Positions 9,444 to 17,641 of a DNA stretch of 31,130 nt are shown here, in pieces. A program made the translations under genes and the position numbers. The notes under the pieces are model-generated. The model was not told where the DNA came from and searched no databases. It saw only the letters and a program-made list of their open reading frames with translations. Source of the stretch: Rhynchonema sp. JSB1_4. Taxonomy: Eukaryota; Nematoda; Chromadorea; Monhysterida; Xyalidae. Numbering within the stretch: position 1 is the first letter of the stretch; each line of letters starts with the position of its first letter. The DNA is taken from positions 1-31,130 of the forward strand of contig JASAMV010004825.1 in NCBI GenBank assembly GCA_030248065.1, given 5' to 3'.

Positions 9444-12232
9444 ATGGCCTGGAGCGCGCACAAGACTGACGACCAATTGCGGGAATTTTGCGCGGACGAG
9501 CTTACCTTGAAAGAACAGGCAAAACAACTGGCAGACTTGATAAATCAGTCGAAACATGTGGTCGTGTTCACAGGTAACGATAAAAAAAGTTAACTTAAAT
9601 TAAAAAGGGAATAGAAGTCAAACACAAAAACAGACATTTATGCCATTAGGTGCCGGAATCAGCACCAGTTCAGGCATACCGGACTTTCGCGGGCCGCAGG
9701 GCGTGTGGACAATGGAGGCAAAGGGACTGGCATGCACAAGTGCTGTCGATACTGAACAGGTTGGCATTCCCTTGAAAACCAGGCAAAAATTTGTGTCCCA
9801 TTCCGAAATTCGGACAAAATCTACATATGTCCAGGCCATCCCGACACCGGCACACATGGCCTTGGTTGCCTTGGATAAACAGAACAAACTGCACTATCTA
9901 ATCAGTCAGAATTGCGATGGGCTGCATCGACGAAGCGGATTTCCTGGTTTGTCGTTCCCGTAGCTCAATCGGTTGGAACAACGCGGCTTTACGTGTTTGT
10001 GTGACGGGTTCGAGAACACGACCTTTGTGAAATTTACAAAAAAATGGACTTTCTGAAGGATAATTAACAATAATATATCAAAATTTACCATCACGAAATA
10101 ACGATATTCAAGACAATGACGTCATGCATTGTTTTCAGCCACGAAACTGTCCGAATTGCACGGCAATTTCAACGTTGAAGTGTGCCGCATCTGCGGCAAA
10201 GAGTATCTGCGTGATTTCGATTGCGAAGCAGAGGACCGCGATGGGGCACCGGAACATCGAACTGGTTGGCGGAAAATCAGGGGTTATATTGGATTTGGTC
10301 TCAGGCTTGAGAGTGTCTTTTTGTGACGAAGGATAAAACGTCAAACAACACTTATCCGTGTTTTTAGTTACACAGCATCTATGTACAGTAAGCAGAAGCG
10401 TAAGATACCAAATCATTTAAATCTTGAAAGCAGCAAAAATCAGTCGCACGTTTTTTCGCAAATTCCAAAAAAAACGATGATTTTTAGACCGAAAATGCGC
10501 GTGCGGTCACTACCTCTACGACACGATCGTTAATTTCGGCGAGGATCTGCCCACAGTGGCCCTTGATCGTGCATACGACCAATCCAATCAAGCAGACCTG
10601 TTCATTGTGTTGGGTAGTTCGCTCACAGTCACACCCGCTAACGACATGCCGAAATGCGCAAAGAAACGAGGCGCCAAATTGGTGATTTGCAACCTGCAGA
10701 AGACTCCTATGGACAAAAAGTGTGATCTGAGGTCAGCGCAGTTGGGCTGAGTGCTTTCGGAAACTGTGTTGACCCGGGGCCCAAGAAATAGGACTTGTTT
10801 TGAGAGCCCTTGGGGATCGTCATCTGGTCAGCTGGTGTATACATACAGTACAGAGTGTTGCACTGACGACGATCTGACACGCCGAGTGTTTTTATGAGAG
10901 TTGCTCCAAACTATAGTCTTTCCGTTTTATAACAGCCCAGAGGCGGTATACAGAAAATGTTTCAACGCCTTGAAAACAGCAGTCATCGTCGTGGATGATA
11001 ACCAACAGGTCGACAACGTGGCTCGAAACATGCGTGTGACTTGATGGCTGCTGTTGCGATGAAACATTTGCTGTATACTTTCTTTGGACCGAGAATAAAA
11101 TGAAAGACTATAATATGTTGACCACCTTAATGTACGATCTGTATATCTTTGTGCTCGCATTCTATTACGCACATGTCGTGTTTTATGTTGTGGCCAGTGT
11201 TCGAACGGGATTCATTTTTAATCCCGGGATCGGGATTGGGATCAAGAAAGTGTCGGGATCGGGATGGATGATATACAGTATTTTTCTGACGTGCCGACCC
11301 GCGCCCGCGTTTGCATGGCCGCGCCTTACAACAGCTTGGCGAATTATGATTGCATGATTTTTTACTTTTTGTTCTCAAAACTTAATCCCGATCCCGGTAC
11401 TTTTTTGGGCGGGATCGGGATTGACTTTTTCAAAATGACGGGATCGGGATCGGGATCCCGTTCGAACACTGGTTGTGGCAAGTCTTGAAGTCTTGCTTGA
11501 CAGGAAACTTGGACAAACACCATATCTTGAACAAAATATGCGGCGGGCTTATCATAAGTTCGCAATTTTGCGCAGGGTCTTCGGTCGCACCGATCAGTTG
11601 ATGGCGTTGACATTACGGCATTTGGGCATCGAATCATATCCATGGATTCTGAAACGCTGCGTAAAGATTATGACGACAAAAACACCAGCAATGATACAGA
11701 TTGAGGCGATAGAGTTGGATGGAACTGCAGTGACTGTCTTCAGTCAAGTCAAGGTATGTGTGAGATGACCACAATGTCAGACAAGAATTACACTTAGGAC
11801 GGAAAGTATTCAACATTGTGAAAGTGATCAATTCTTCAGTAGCACAAGACATTTCTGTTGCGACGTGCGACTAATCCTCTTTGGAGTTTCAAGCTCATGT
11901 GTGTATGACACACGGCTGTCATACAAATAAACCGCCTGTCTATTTTGACATGCTTTTTTTGATCAACAATGTTCACATTGCAGCTGCAAGCCTCACATCC
12001 GACGAAAGCGCAGAGTCGACGTCAAGAACCGTTCAAATTTCAATTGAAGCTGCCCAAATCAACCGAACCCCAATTGCTGACTGCAACATTGTCTTTTATG
12101 GGTCATTATGGTGAACCAAAACTGCAAATGTGCATCAAATGGACCGGTGAGGCTTCGAAAACAATGTATGAACTTGTTTTCGATCCAAGAAAGGGAGCGT
12201 GGGATGTTCCGATTGAGCGGGTACTTTTGTGA
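9444..12232 (+). CDS. Class IV sirtuin, SIRT6/SIRT7-like NAD-dependent deacylase (complete)
   Basis: Seven exons (9444-9573, 9650-9759, 9835-9946, 10139-10264, 10488-10731, 11576-11753, 11984-12232) total 1149 nt, 382 residues plus TGA, with phases closing throughout. Sirtuins remove acyl groups from lysines using NAD+; SIRT6/7 act in the nucleus on histones and chromatin. Motifs: NAD-binding [16 protein letters not shown] (from residue 44), QNCDGLH (105-111), catalytic His in LHGN (His125), zinc ligands CRIC (133-136) and CAC (163-165), GSSLTVTP and [20 protein letters not shown] and HMALVAL resemble SIRT6, whereas QNCDGLH and the EHRT preceding the second zinc pair resemble SIRT7. A C-terminal region of about 120 residues beyond the core has the SIRT7-like length. 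The start ATG is the first before a helix leading to HVVVFTG. The second zinc pair is C-x-C rather than C-x2-C. Confidence 0.93.
9760..9834 (+). other. 75-nt in-frame sirtuin intron with GTTGGC donor
   Basis: GTTGGCATTC opens and TATGTCCAG closes this 75-nt segment, which has no stop and keeps frame. Its translation has no counterpart in sirtuins, whereas removing it joins AVDTEQ to [11 protein letters not shown], matching the usual spacing before the PTxxHMAL motif. The same GTTGGC donor recurs at 10265. Retention would insert 25 residues. Confidence 0.75.
9953..10024 (+). repeat. tRNA-like sequence (decayed tRNA or SINE head) in a sirtuin intron
   Basis: TAGCTCAATCGGTTGGA matches the pol III A-box/D-arm pattern and GGGTTCGAGAAC the B-box, at tRNA-like spacing, with a possible ACGCG/CGTGT anticodon stem. 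The D stem (GCTC/GAAC) and T stem are imperfect and acceptor pairing is poor, so a functional tRNA is unlikely. Confidence 0.5.
10912..11112. mobile_element. MITE family D copy 1, TA-flanked, TIR AGTCTTTC
   Basis: This unit of about 197 bp has ends TATAGTCTTTC and GAAAGACTATA, i.e. TA duplication plus short inverted repeats. The interior has TTTCAACGCCTTGAAAACAG and CGAAACATGCGTGT motifs. Two other copies in the opposite orientation are at 14565-14765 and 24934-25134. The conserved peptide-like reading of the interior is a repeat shadow. It lies in the sirtuin intron 10732-11575. Confidence 0.88.
11195..11471. mobile_element. hAT-like MITE (277 bp), CAGTGTTCGAACGGGA ends, perfect 8-bp TSD
   Basis: The inverted ends CAGTGTTCGAACGGGA and TCCCGTTCGAACACTG are flanked by identical GTTGTGGC octamers (11187-11194 and 11472-11479). 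The interior carries GGGATCGGGATCGGGAT-type repeats on both arms and a copy of the GC-rich arm motif (about 11275-11332) also seen at 29998-30449. It sits about 100 bp upstream of sirtuin exon 6, within the intron. Confidence 0.92.
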
Positions 12233-12376
12233 CAATCATTATTGGACCTTTTGTCACGATCTGTTGTTATCATTATTTACGTTTGATCTTAATGTCTTGT
12301 TTGTTATACATGCACACGACGTGGCCGGATAAAACTTGTATGTCAAAACTTCATGTGGGAAAATACTTCATGCTGG
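12233..12376. repeat. Sirtuin 3' flank with start of degenerate ACTTCATG repeats
   Basis: After the stop, imperfect repeats of an AAACTTCATGT unit appear (about 12338-12370). They continue at 12661-12722 beyond the inserted MITE and related pieces occur near 14310-14360. No AATAAA is seen close to the stop. Confidence 0.4.
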
Positions 12377-12660
12377 TATTGGTCGCACAATAACTTCATA
12401 AGAATTGGTCAAATTTTTTTCCTGAATCGTAAAGCAGTAAAGTGACGGGGCAGTTGTTGCAGTTTTTGCGTTGCGCGATCACACACAAAGAATGCAGTCA
12501 CCAAAATGTTTCAGACCCGCAGCAACGTGGGTGCTCTGCTGGATTTTTTCAGCTGAAAATGTTTTGTGAGAATCACAAATAGCACAGTGGTTAAGAGTGA
12601 CTGAACATGAAAATCAGGATTCCTTTGATGAATTCTTATATGGTCATTGTGCGACCAATA
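12377..12660. mobile_element. MITE family A copy 2 (inverted relative to copy 1)
   Basis: The ends are TATTGGTCGCACAATAAC and TCATTGTGCGACCAATA. The interior matches the copy at 2814-3091 read on the opposite strand, including TTTTCAGCTGAAAATG, CAGACCCGCAGCAACGTGG and GTGACGGGGCAGTTG-like blocks. It interrupts a degenerate ACTTCATG repeat. Confidence 0.88.
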
Positions 12661-13157
12661 TAAAACTTCATCTGTATCAACAGTTCATGTCTAGAAACCT
12701 CATGTGAGACAACACTTCATGTCCATAGTTAAGGGGAACCGAGCGGTTTCTGCCTTCCCGCTCACTTGTGCCTTAGGCCGCATTCACAATGCAGCGGATT
12801 AGCGGGCCCGCTTTTCGCGCACGCTTTTACATTCACAATGGAAATTGAAAAAGCGGATTAGCGGGTCAGCTAATTGGAGACTCGCTAATCCGCTAACCCG
12901 CTAATCCGCTAATCCGCAAAAAGTGTTTGCGCTCACAATGCACGTTGTCCGAGTTTTGGTGAAAAAGTAGATTTACTTTAAAATTTTGTTGTTTGTGTCT
13001 TTCTTTGTTCAACAAATGGCAAATTACACGCATCAAATCAATCAAATGTTGTTGTTCTAAATGTTTCATTGGATTGCAGCATTTCCAACCAATAAACAGA
13101 AATATAGGAACACCGATCACGAAAATAGCACGAATAACACATAGGCGTAAATTAGGG

Positions 13158-13296
13158 TGGTCAACTCAAGTGGTCGAATCACTTTGTCAACTTACAATGT
13201 AGATTCATCAACTCACCCCAAATGCCATGTATTATTTCTCGCATTTATTTGGACTGCTGTGAGTTGACGAAGTGATTTGACCACTTGAGTTGACCA
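13158..13296. mobile_element. Small nested MITE (139 bp), TIR TGGTCAACTCAAGTGGTC
   Basis: TGGTCAACTCAAGTGGTCGA at the left is mirrored by GACCACTTGAGTTGACCA at the right, with further mirrored GTCAACTYAC-type blocks. The arms are about 45 bp around a short loop. It is nested inside the GCGGATTAGC palindrome. Confidence 0.75.
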
Positions 13297-13487
13297 TTGT
13301 AATATTAGCCAAAAAAACCACACGAGCCTCAGGACGATTTACCCTCAGGACGTAGACGTAGTGTTTACGCACGAACAAACCTTCGCGTGTGTGATATCAT
13401 AAGCACTGCACTGCCCAGTTTAGCGCAACACAGACTTGCAGTTTACACGCTGCTAGGTTTACCACACACTTTATGGCATGATCGATG

Positions 13488-13558
13488 CAGAGCAGCGAAG
13501 CGCAGCGGTAGCGCGCTGGCCTGATGAATGATAGGGCGCGTGTACGACACCGCCCATG
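13488..13558 (+). repeat. tRNA-like patch (possible SINE head)
   Basis: AGCGCAGCGGTAGCGCGC forms a D-arm-like GCGC/GCGC stem with A-box character. About 30 bases later GTGTACGACACC resembles a B-box/T-arm with one change from TTCGA. Acceptor pairing is not evident, so this is called tRNA-derived rather than a working tRNA. Confidence 0.4.
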
Positions 13559-14208
13559 GACATTATTTTTTCAGTTTTTTTGTTTTCATATGAAACCGTG
13601 TAAAAATAGTTGGCCGCTGTGGCAAAAATGTGAATGAGTTGAATTGCATTCTCGCATTGATTGTTCAATGCAAGTTATGTATTTCTTCAGTGGCTGGCTG
13701 GCTGGCTTTACTTTCGCCACGATGCAAAGCCCGTCGAAAAAAACAGCAAGCACCTTTTCCAACCATGTCGTGTAGAGTCGAAACTGAATGCGATAATGAT
13801 AGCATACGTTGTAAAAATCTCTTTTCCAAACATCAAACTGCAACAAAAACGTTTCCAATGAATGCAGGCGGTCAAGCTGCTCATGTATACACTTTTTTCG
13901 TGCTCTGAAAATGTTTTGAAGGCAAATATTAAACTTCTGAACGTGCGCCTCCGGTGCTAATCCGCAAAAAATAGAACCAGTTCTAATCGTGAAAAGCGGA
14001 TTAGCGGGCCCGCTAATCCGCTAACAGGCTAATCCGCTTTGCATTGTGAATGCACACGCCTGCAGCGGATTAGCGGATTAGCGGGTGTGAAAGGTTGCTC
14101 GCCCGCTAATCCGCTAACCCGCTAATCCGCTTTTTGCATTGTGAATGCAAAAGCGTGCGCATCTCGCCCGCTAATCCGCGAATCCGCTTGCATTGTGAAT
14201 GCGGCCTA

Positions 14209-14564
14209 ACGCTGCAACAACCAAATGTGGTACATATGGATTTGTCTAGTACGTGGGTACACTTATCCAACACCAAATCAATTGGAAGTTGCAGCTATCG
14301 TGATACTTGGTATGAAGTGCAAAGTGTCACTTCATGTAGCTATCTTCCTGTGTTCATGAATGTCATTTGACGCACACACTTTGCGGTTTTCGAGTGGTAC
14401 GCGAGTTAGGTGGATTTGATGATGGTGAAAGTACATATCCATCGAATCCCGTCGTCAAGCTGCATGTCATGGTGTACGTGAAAATATTGAAATCCAGAAC
14501 ATGAAGCTGTCAGGATCCAAAAACCAAATGGAGCACATGAGTGTGACGGGCACCTGCATCTATG
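14209..14564. other. No gene recognised
   Basis: This region holds scattered TTCATG-rich sequence related to the repeats at 12338-12722, otherwise unique. No exon could be supported. Confidence 0.3.
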
Positions 14565-14765
14565 TATAGTCTTTCATTTTATTCTCGGTCCAAACAAAGT
14601 ATACAGCAAATGTTTCATCGAAACAGCAGCCATCAAGTAACACGCATGTTTCGAGCCACGTTGTCGACCTGTTGGTTATCATCCACGACGATGACTGTTG
14701 TTTTCAAGGCTGTGAAACATTTTCTGTATACCGCCTCTGGACTGTTATAAAACGGAAAGACTATA
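14565..14765. mobile_element. MITE family D copy 2
   Basis: TATAGTCTTTCATTTTATTC at the left and AACGGAAAGACTATA at the right are flanked by TA. The interior is nearly identical to the copy at 24934-25134 and is the reverse complement of the copy at 10912-11112. Confidence 0.9.
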
Positions 14766-14835
14766 TGTACAAGTTGCAGTTCGTCATAATACATCAGCAC
14801 TAATTTCAATGAAGGCATGTTCAGCAATAAATAAA

Positions 14836-15190
14836 TAGGTACTGGACGCACAATGGCTATATGAGAATCCATCCCCCTATTTTTCCTGCATCGTCAAGGA
14901 GAGTTTCTGGCGATTTTTTCAAATTGAACCAGGTTTTGACATGGAGTTATTTTCTCTTTCTTTTCCCGCTTTATTTAGCGGGAGTGATCAACGTGTGTGT
15001 GTGTATCGATTTCACACATAAAAAGCGTGTAATACGTGGCTACAGTAACCCGAGCCCGAACCATTTCAGTTGCGTGGAATTCAGGGTGAAACTTCTGCAC
15101 ACGTGTGTTTCTCATTCTTCTCAACGATAAGAATGCAAAGTGCTTGTCAAAACCTGGTTCAATTTGAAAATAATTGTTATAATAAAATAA
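14836..15190. repeat. Imperfect inverted-repeat region, possibly a decayed MITE
   Basis: CAAATTGAACCAGGTTTTGAC (14919) is mirrored at 15147-15167 as GTCAAAACCTGGTTCAATTTG. The left flank ACTGGACGCACAATGGCTATA loosely resembles the family A end. Boundaries are not clear. Confidence 0.4.
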
Positions 15191-15295
15191 CAATCGAAGC
15201 TCCATGGCAAGGTCGAATTTCCAGTTGTCTTGCTTCATGACAATGCACGCCTTTGCCTCAATTCCGCATTTGTGATTTGCACTCAACGATGTGTA

Positions 15296-15475
15296 AGGGC
15301 GGGCTTAGGCTGAACCCGGAAATCGGAATCCGGAAATATTTCCGGAAAACGCATTGTTTTTGCATACAAATTCTTGCGTTTTCCGGAAATAATTCCGGAG
15401 CCCAGAAATGTTTTGTATTTTTGCATTCAAATTATTTCCGGTTTCCGGATTCCGGATTTAACCTAAGTTCGCCCT
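15296..15475. mobile_element. MITE family C copy 2 (intact, 180 bp)
   Basis: AGGGCGGGCTTAGGCTGAAC opens and AACCTAAGTTCGCCCT closes the unit. The arms contain CGGAATCCGGAAATATTTCC-type palindromes. This copy lacks the insertion found in copy 1 and supplies its empty-site sequence. Confidence 0.88.
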
Positions 15476-16294
15476 AAAAAGATCGCTTCATTTTGTTGTG
15501 TACGATGAGTGAGCCCCAATACGTACGTAAGCACAAATAGAAAAGCCGCTAAAATGGTTTTCTGGAATCACACCAATACAGCAACAGTTTCGACGCTACG
15601 ATTTTACTGGTCGTTTCCAAGACGTCACCGGCAACAGAAGACTGCTTCCTTTTGAGTCTACAGGCTTCCAGAAAAAATAAGTGTGATTCCCCCGGAGGGT
15701 GCTGAAATTGTGTTATAGAAAAGGAACGAGCGGGTTGCCGTGAATTTCGCTTTTGTGCTTGTGTTTACCCCCACCACTCGGCACCGACTGCCTCGTTCGT
15801 TAGCGTTCAGTAAGCAGAGAGGCTTGATAAATGATGTTCCAGCATTTGCCATTCCGCTCAAACTCTTGACCTTTTTATTCCTAACAATAAATTGCTATTG
15901 GTGTTATGGCTTCAGTCGGTGATGTCAGTCAGCTTTTGATTTTAACACAGTGCATACGGAAGACAAAACTGGCTACATAACATGAAAACATGCCTATCTT
16001 GGCACAGTAGTGAACATTACTTGTGTTGCTCTAAAGATCCACTGTTTCCCACTTGCTTAGTATTTGGCGTATGATTTTAAAAGCTGAGACCACTGACTGA
16101 CATCATCGCATACTGACATGACATCACAATACCTGTGTAAACTTTGCTGCTGTCCTGGGCGGTGTTTGTTGAGGTTGATTATTCCAACGTGAACTGTGGG
16201 CAGCAAATTTTACGTTGGTCGAAGATTCAGAAAGAAGCAAATCACGCAGAGAGTTGATAGACACTCTCAACCCCGATGCCAGCAAAGTGCACCC
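15476..16294. other. No gene recognised
   Basis: Two short frames (15740-15922 plus, 15658-15861 minus) overlap each other on opposite strands and lack splice context or known motifs. Another open stretch around 16200-16290 (plus) is equally unsupported. No mobile-element ends were seen. Confidence 0.3.
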
Positions 16295-16420
16295 GTACCA
16301 TAGTTTTCCATATAGAGCCCCCCCCCGGAATAGAGCCCCCGGTTTCAGAATAGCGCCCTCGGGCTCGGGGGCTCTTATTGGAGTTAAAAGTTTTTCAAAA
16401 GTGATCTTGTGATCATTGGC

Positions 16421-16601
16421 TGGAACTAGACGGGACCCGTGCCTACGGCCCGGCTACAGCGCCGCGCCCGTGCCGTGCCCCACCCCCGAAGATCCGTTAG
16501 CATACCCAAAGCTACCCGTGAAAATTGACCCGTCCGCCCTTCCGAGGGAGGGGGCCACAGACAGACATACATACATACGCCTTCCTGTTTTAGTAGTATA
16601 T
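16421..16601 (+). repeat. Dispersed repeat E copy 1, ACAGACATACATAC tail
   Basis: About 180 bp from GACGGGACCCGTGCCTACGG to CCTTCCTGTTTTAGTAGTA, with a GGGGGCCACAGACAGACA motif and short ACAT-type tandem units near the 3' end. The copy at 21887-22072 is in the same orientation and about 90% alike by eye. One-ended conservation with a simple-repeat tail suggests the 3' end of a non-LTR retroelement or SINE, which is inference. Confidence 0.6.
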
Positions 16602-17112
16602 ATTCACAAAACAAAGTCAAGCTCACTGTAAAGCTCAACGTCAAAGTTCAACGTCAGATGTTTCGGCGTCACGACGCTGTCTCGTACAGCAGACGCGATT
16701 TTCTAAACGAAGGGTCAACTTTGACACATTATTGTGCATGATTGGATGCGTTTCTCGGGATACTGTTATTTTAAGAACGTAGCACAAGCGTTTCAGAAGC
16801 TTATTTCTGGGTTATAATAATTTCTGATGGTATTGAAATAATGTGGCGATCATTGACCGCAGACAAAATTTTTGGCACTCCCGTTGGTGATCGTCTATTC
16901 ATTTCTTTGCCTCTTTTCATGAAATTCATGAAACTCAGAAACACTCTCACAAAACGCTTCTGTTACAACCCTAATAATAAACATCCAGTCTTACACAATA
17001 ATGCGTCAAAGTTGACCCTTCGTTTAGAAAATCGCGTCTGCTGCACGAGCTGCGTGACGCCGAAACATCTGACGTTGAACTTTGACGGTGAGCTTGACTT
17101 TGTTTTGTGAAT
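16602..17112. mobile_element. MITE with arms of about 130 bp (511 bp)
   Basis: ATTCACAAAACAAAGTCAAG is mirrored by CTTGACTTTGTTTTGTGAAT. Inner blocks GATGTTTCGGCGTCAC and ACGAAGGGTCAACTTTG are also mirrored, so each arm is about 130 bp. The central spacer of about 250 bp is unrelated to the arms. Confidence 0.8.
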
Positions 17113-17443
17113 TCCACCCATTGGTTTTCACCCACAAAAGTTGCTTAAAATCTGTCTTTGTCGGGGTTTCTCCTCCAGCCTGTTTGCTGAAACCTATTGA
17201 AATGCATACAGAGCGGATGTAATGCATTGGGTGTGCTTGTGACCCAAACCCACTGTAGAGCGGATGTAATAACAAGAGGTGATATTGATAATCGGTTCAA
17301 GAAGTTTCAAAAACCTTCCTCAGACACGTTTCCGAATGAGGTCCGAGGGCTCTATTTGTGTGAGAATTGTTTATCAAAATGGGCCGATTTTCATTTTCTT
17401 TCCGAACAGAGCCCTCGGGGAGCTCTATGGAAAACTACGGTAC

Positions 17444-17641
17444 GCGAACATTGTTTGTGGTGATTATTGGATAACGTTGTGATCGCGTTACCACAAAAAC
17501 AGCAATTTACTTGCATGCAACGTTTCACTTGCTTCAGGCTAGCTTCTCAGGCTTAGGCGTACAGTAGGCTTACATACCTCAATCATGTTTCAACCCGAGA
17601 ACAACCAAAAAGAGAACATTGCGCACTAGAAACACCAGTGT
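17444..17641. other. 3' flank of the C-type lectin gene
   Basis: Nothing recognisable. On the minus strand this follows the lectin stop codon and would hold its 3' UTR, but I see no clear AATAAA. Confidence 0.3.

Larger units (their letters stand above)
12774..14208. mobile_element. Palindromic element built from GCGGATTAGCGG modules (1.4 kb)
   Basis: The outer ends TAGGCCGCATTCACAATGC and GCATTGTGAATGCGGCCTA are inverted. Next to them lie many head-to-tail and inverted copies of GCGGATTAGCGG/CCGCTAATCCGC, also punctuated by further CATTCACAATG/CATTGTGAATG blocks. The centre is unrelated sequence containing a nested MITE (13158-13296) and a tRNA-like patch. No transposase was found. The target duplication is ambiguous (TA, or TTA/TAA). 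Confidence 0.75.
16295..17443. mobile_element. Inverted-repeat element with two further repeats inside
   Basis: GTACCATAGTTTTCCATA at the left mirrors TATGGAAAACTACGGTAC at the right, and both arms carry AGAGCCC/GGGCTCT hairpin sequence. Inside lie a 3'-tail repeat (about 16421-16601) and a MITE with long arms (16602-17112). The central insertions must be younger than the outer element. Confidence 0.65.

Noticed and set aside
12800..14200. CRISPR-like array from regular GCGGATTAGCGG repeats
   Set aside because: Units are irregularly spaced and inverted, with no spacers, in a spliced-gene eukaryotic context.
14562..14750. Conserved small protein [16 protein letters not shown] seen at several places
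   Set aside because: It occurs only inside the family D MITE copies and is a repeat shadow; the conservation is of DNA, not protein.
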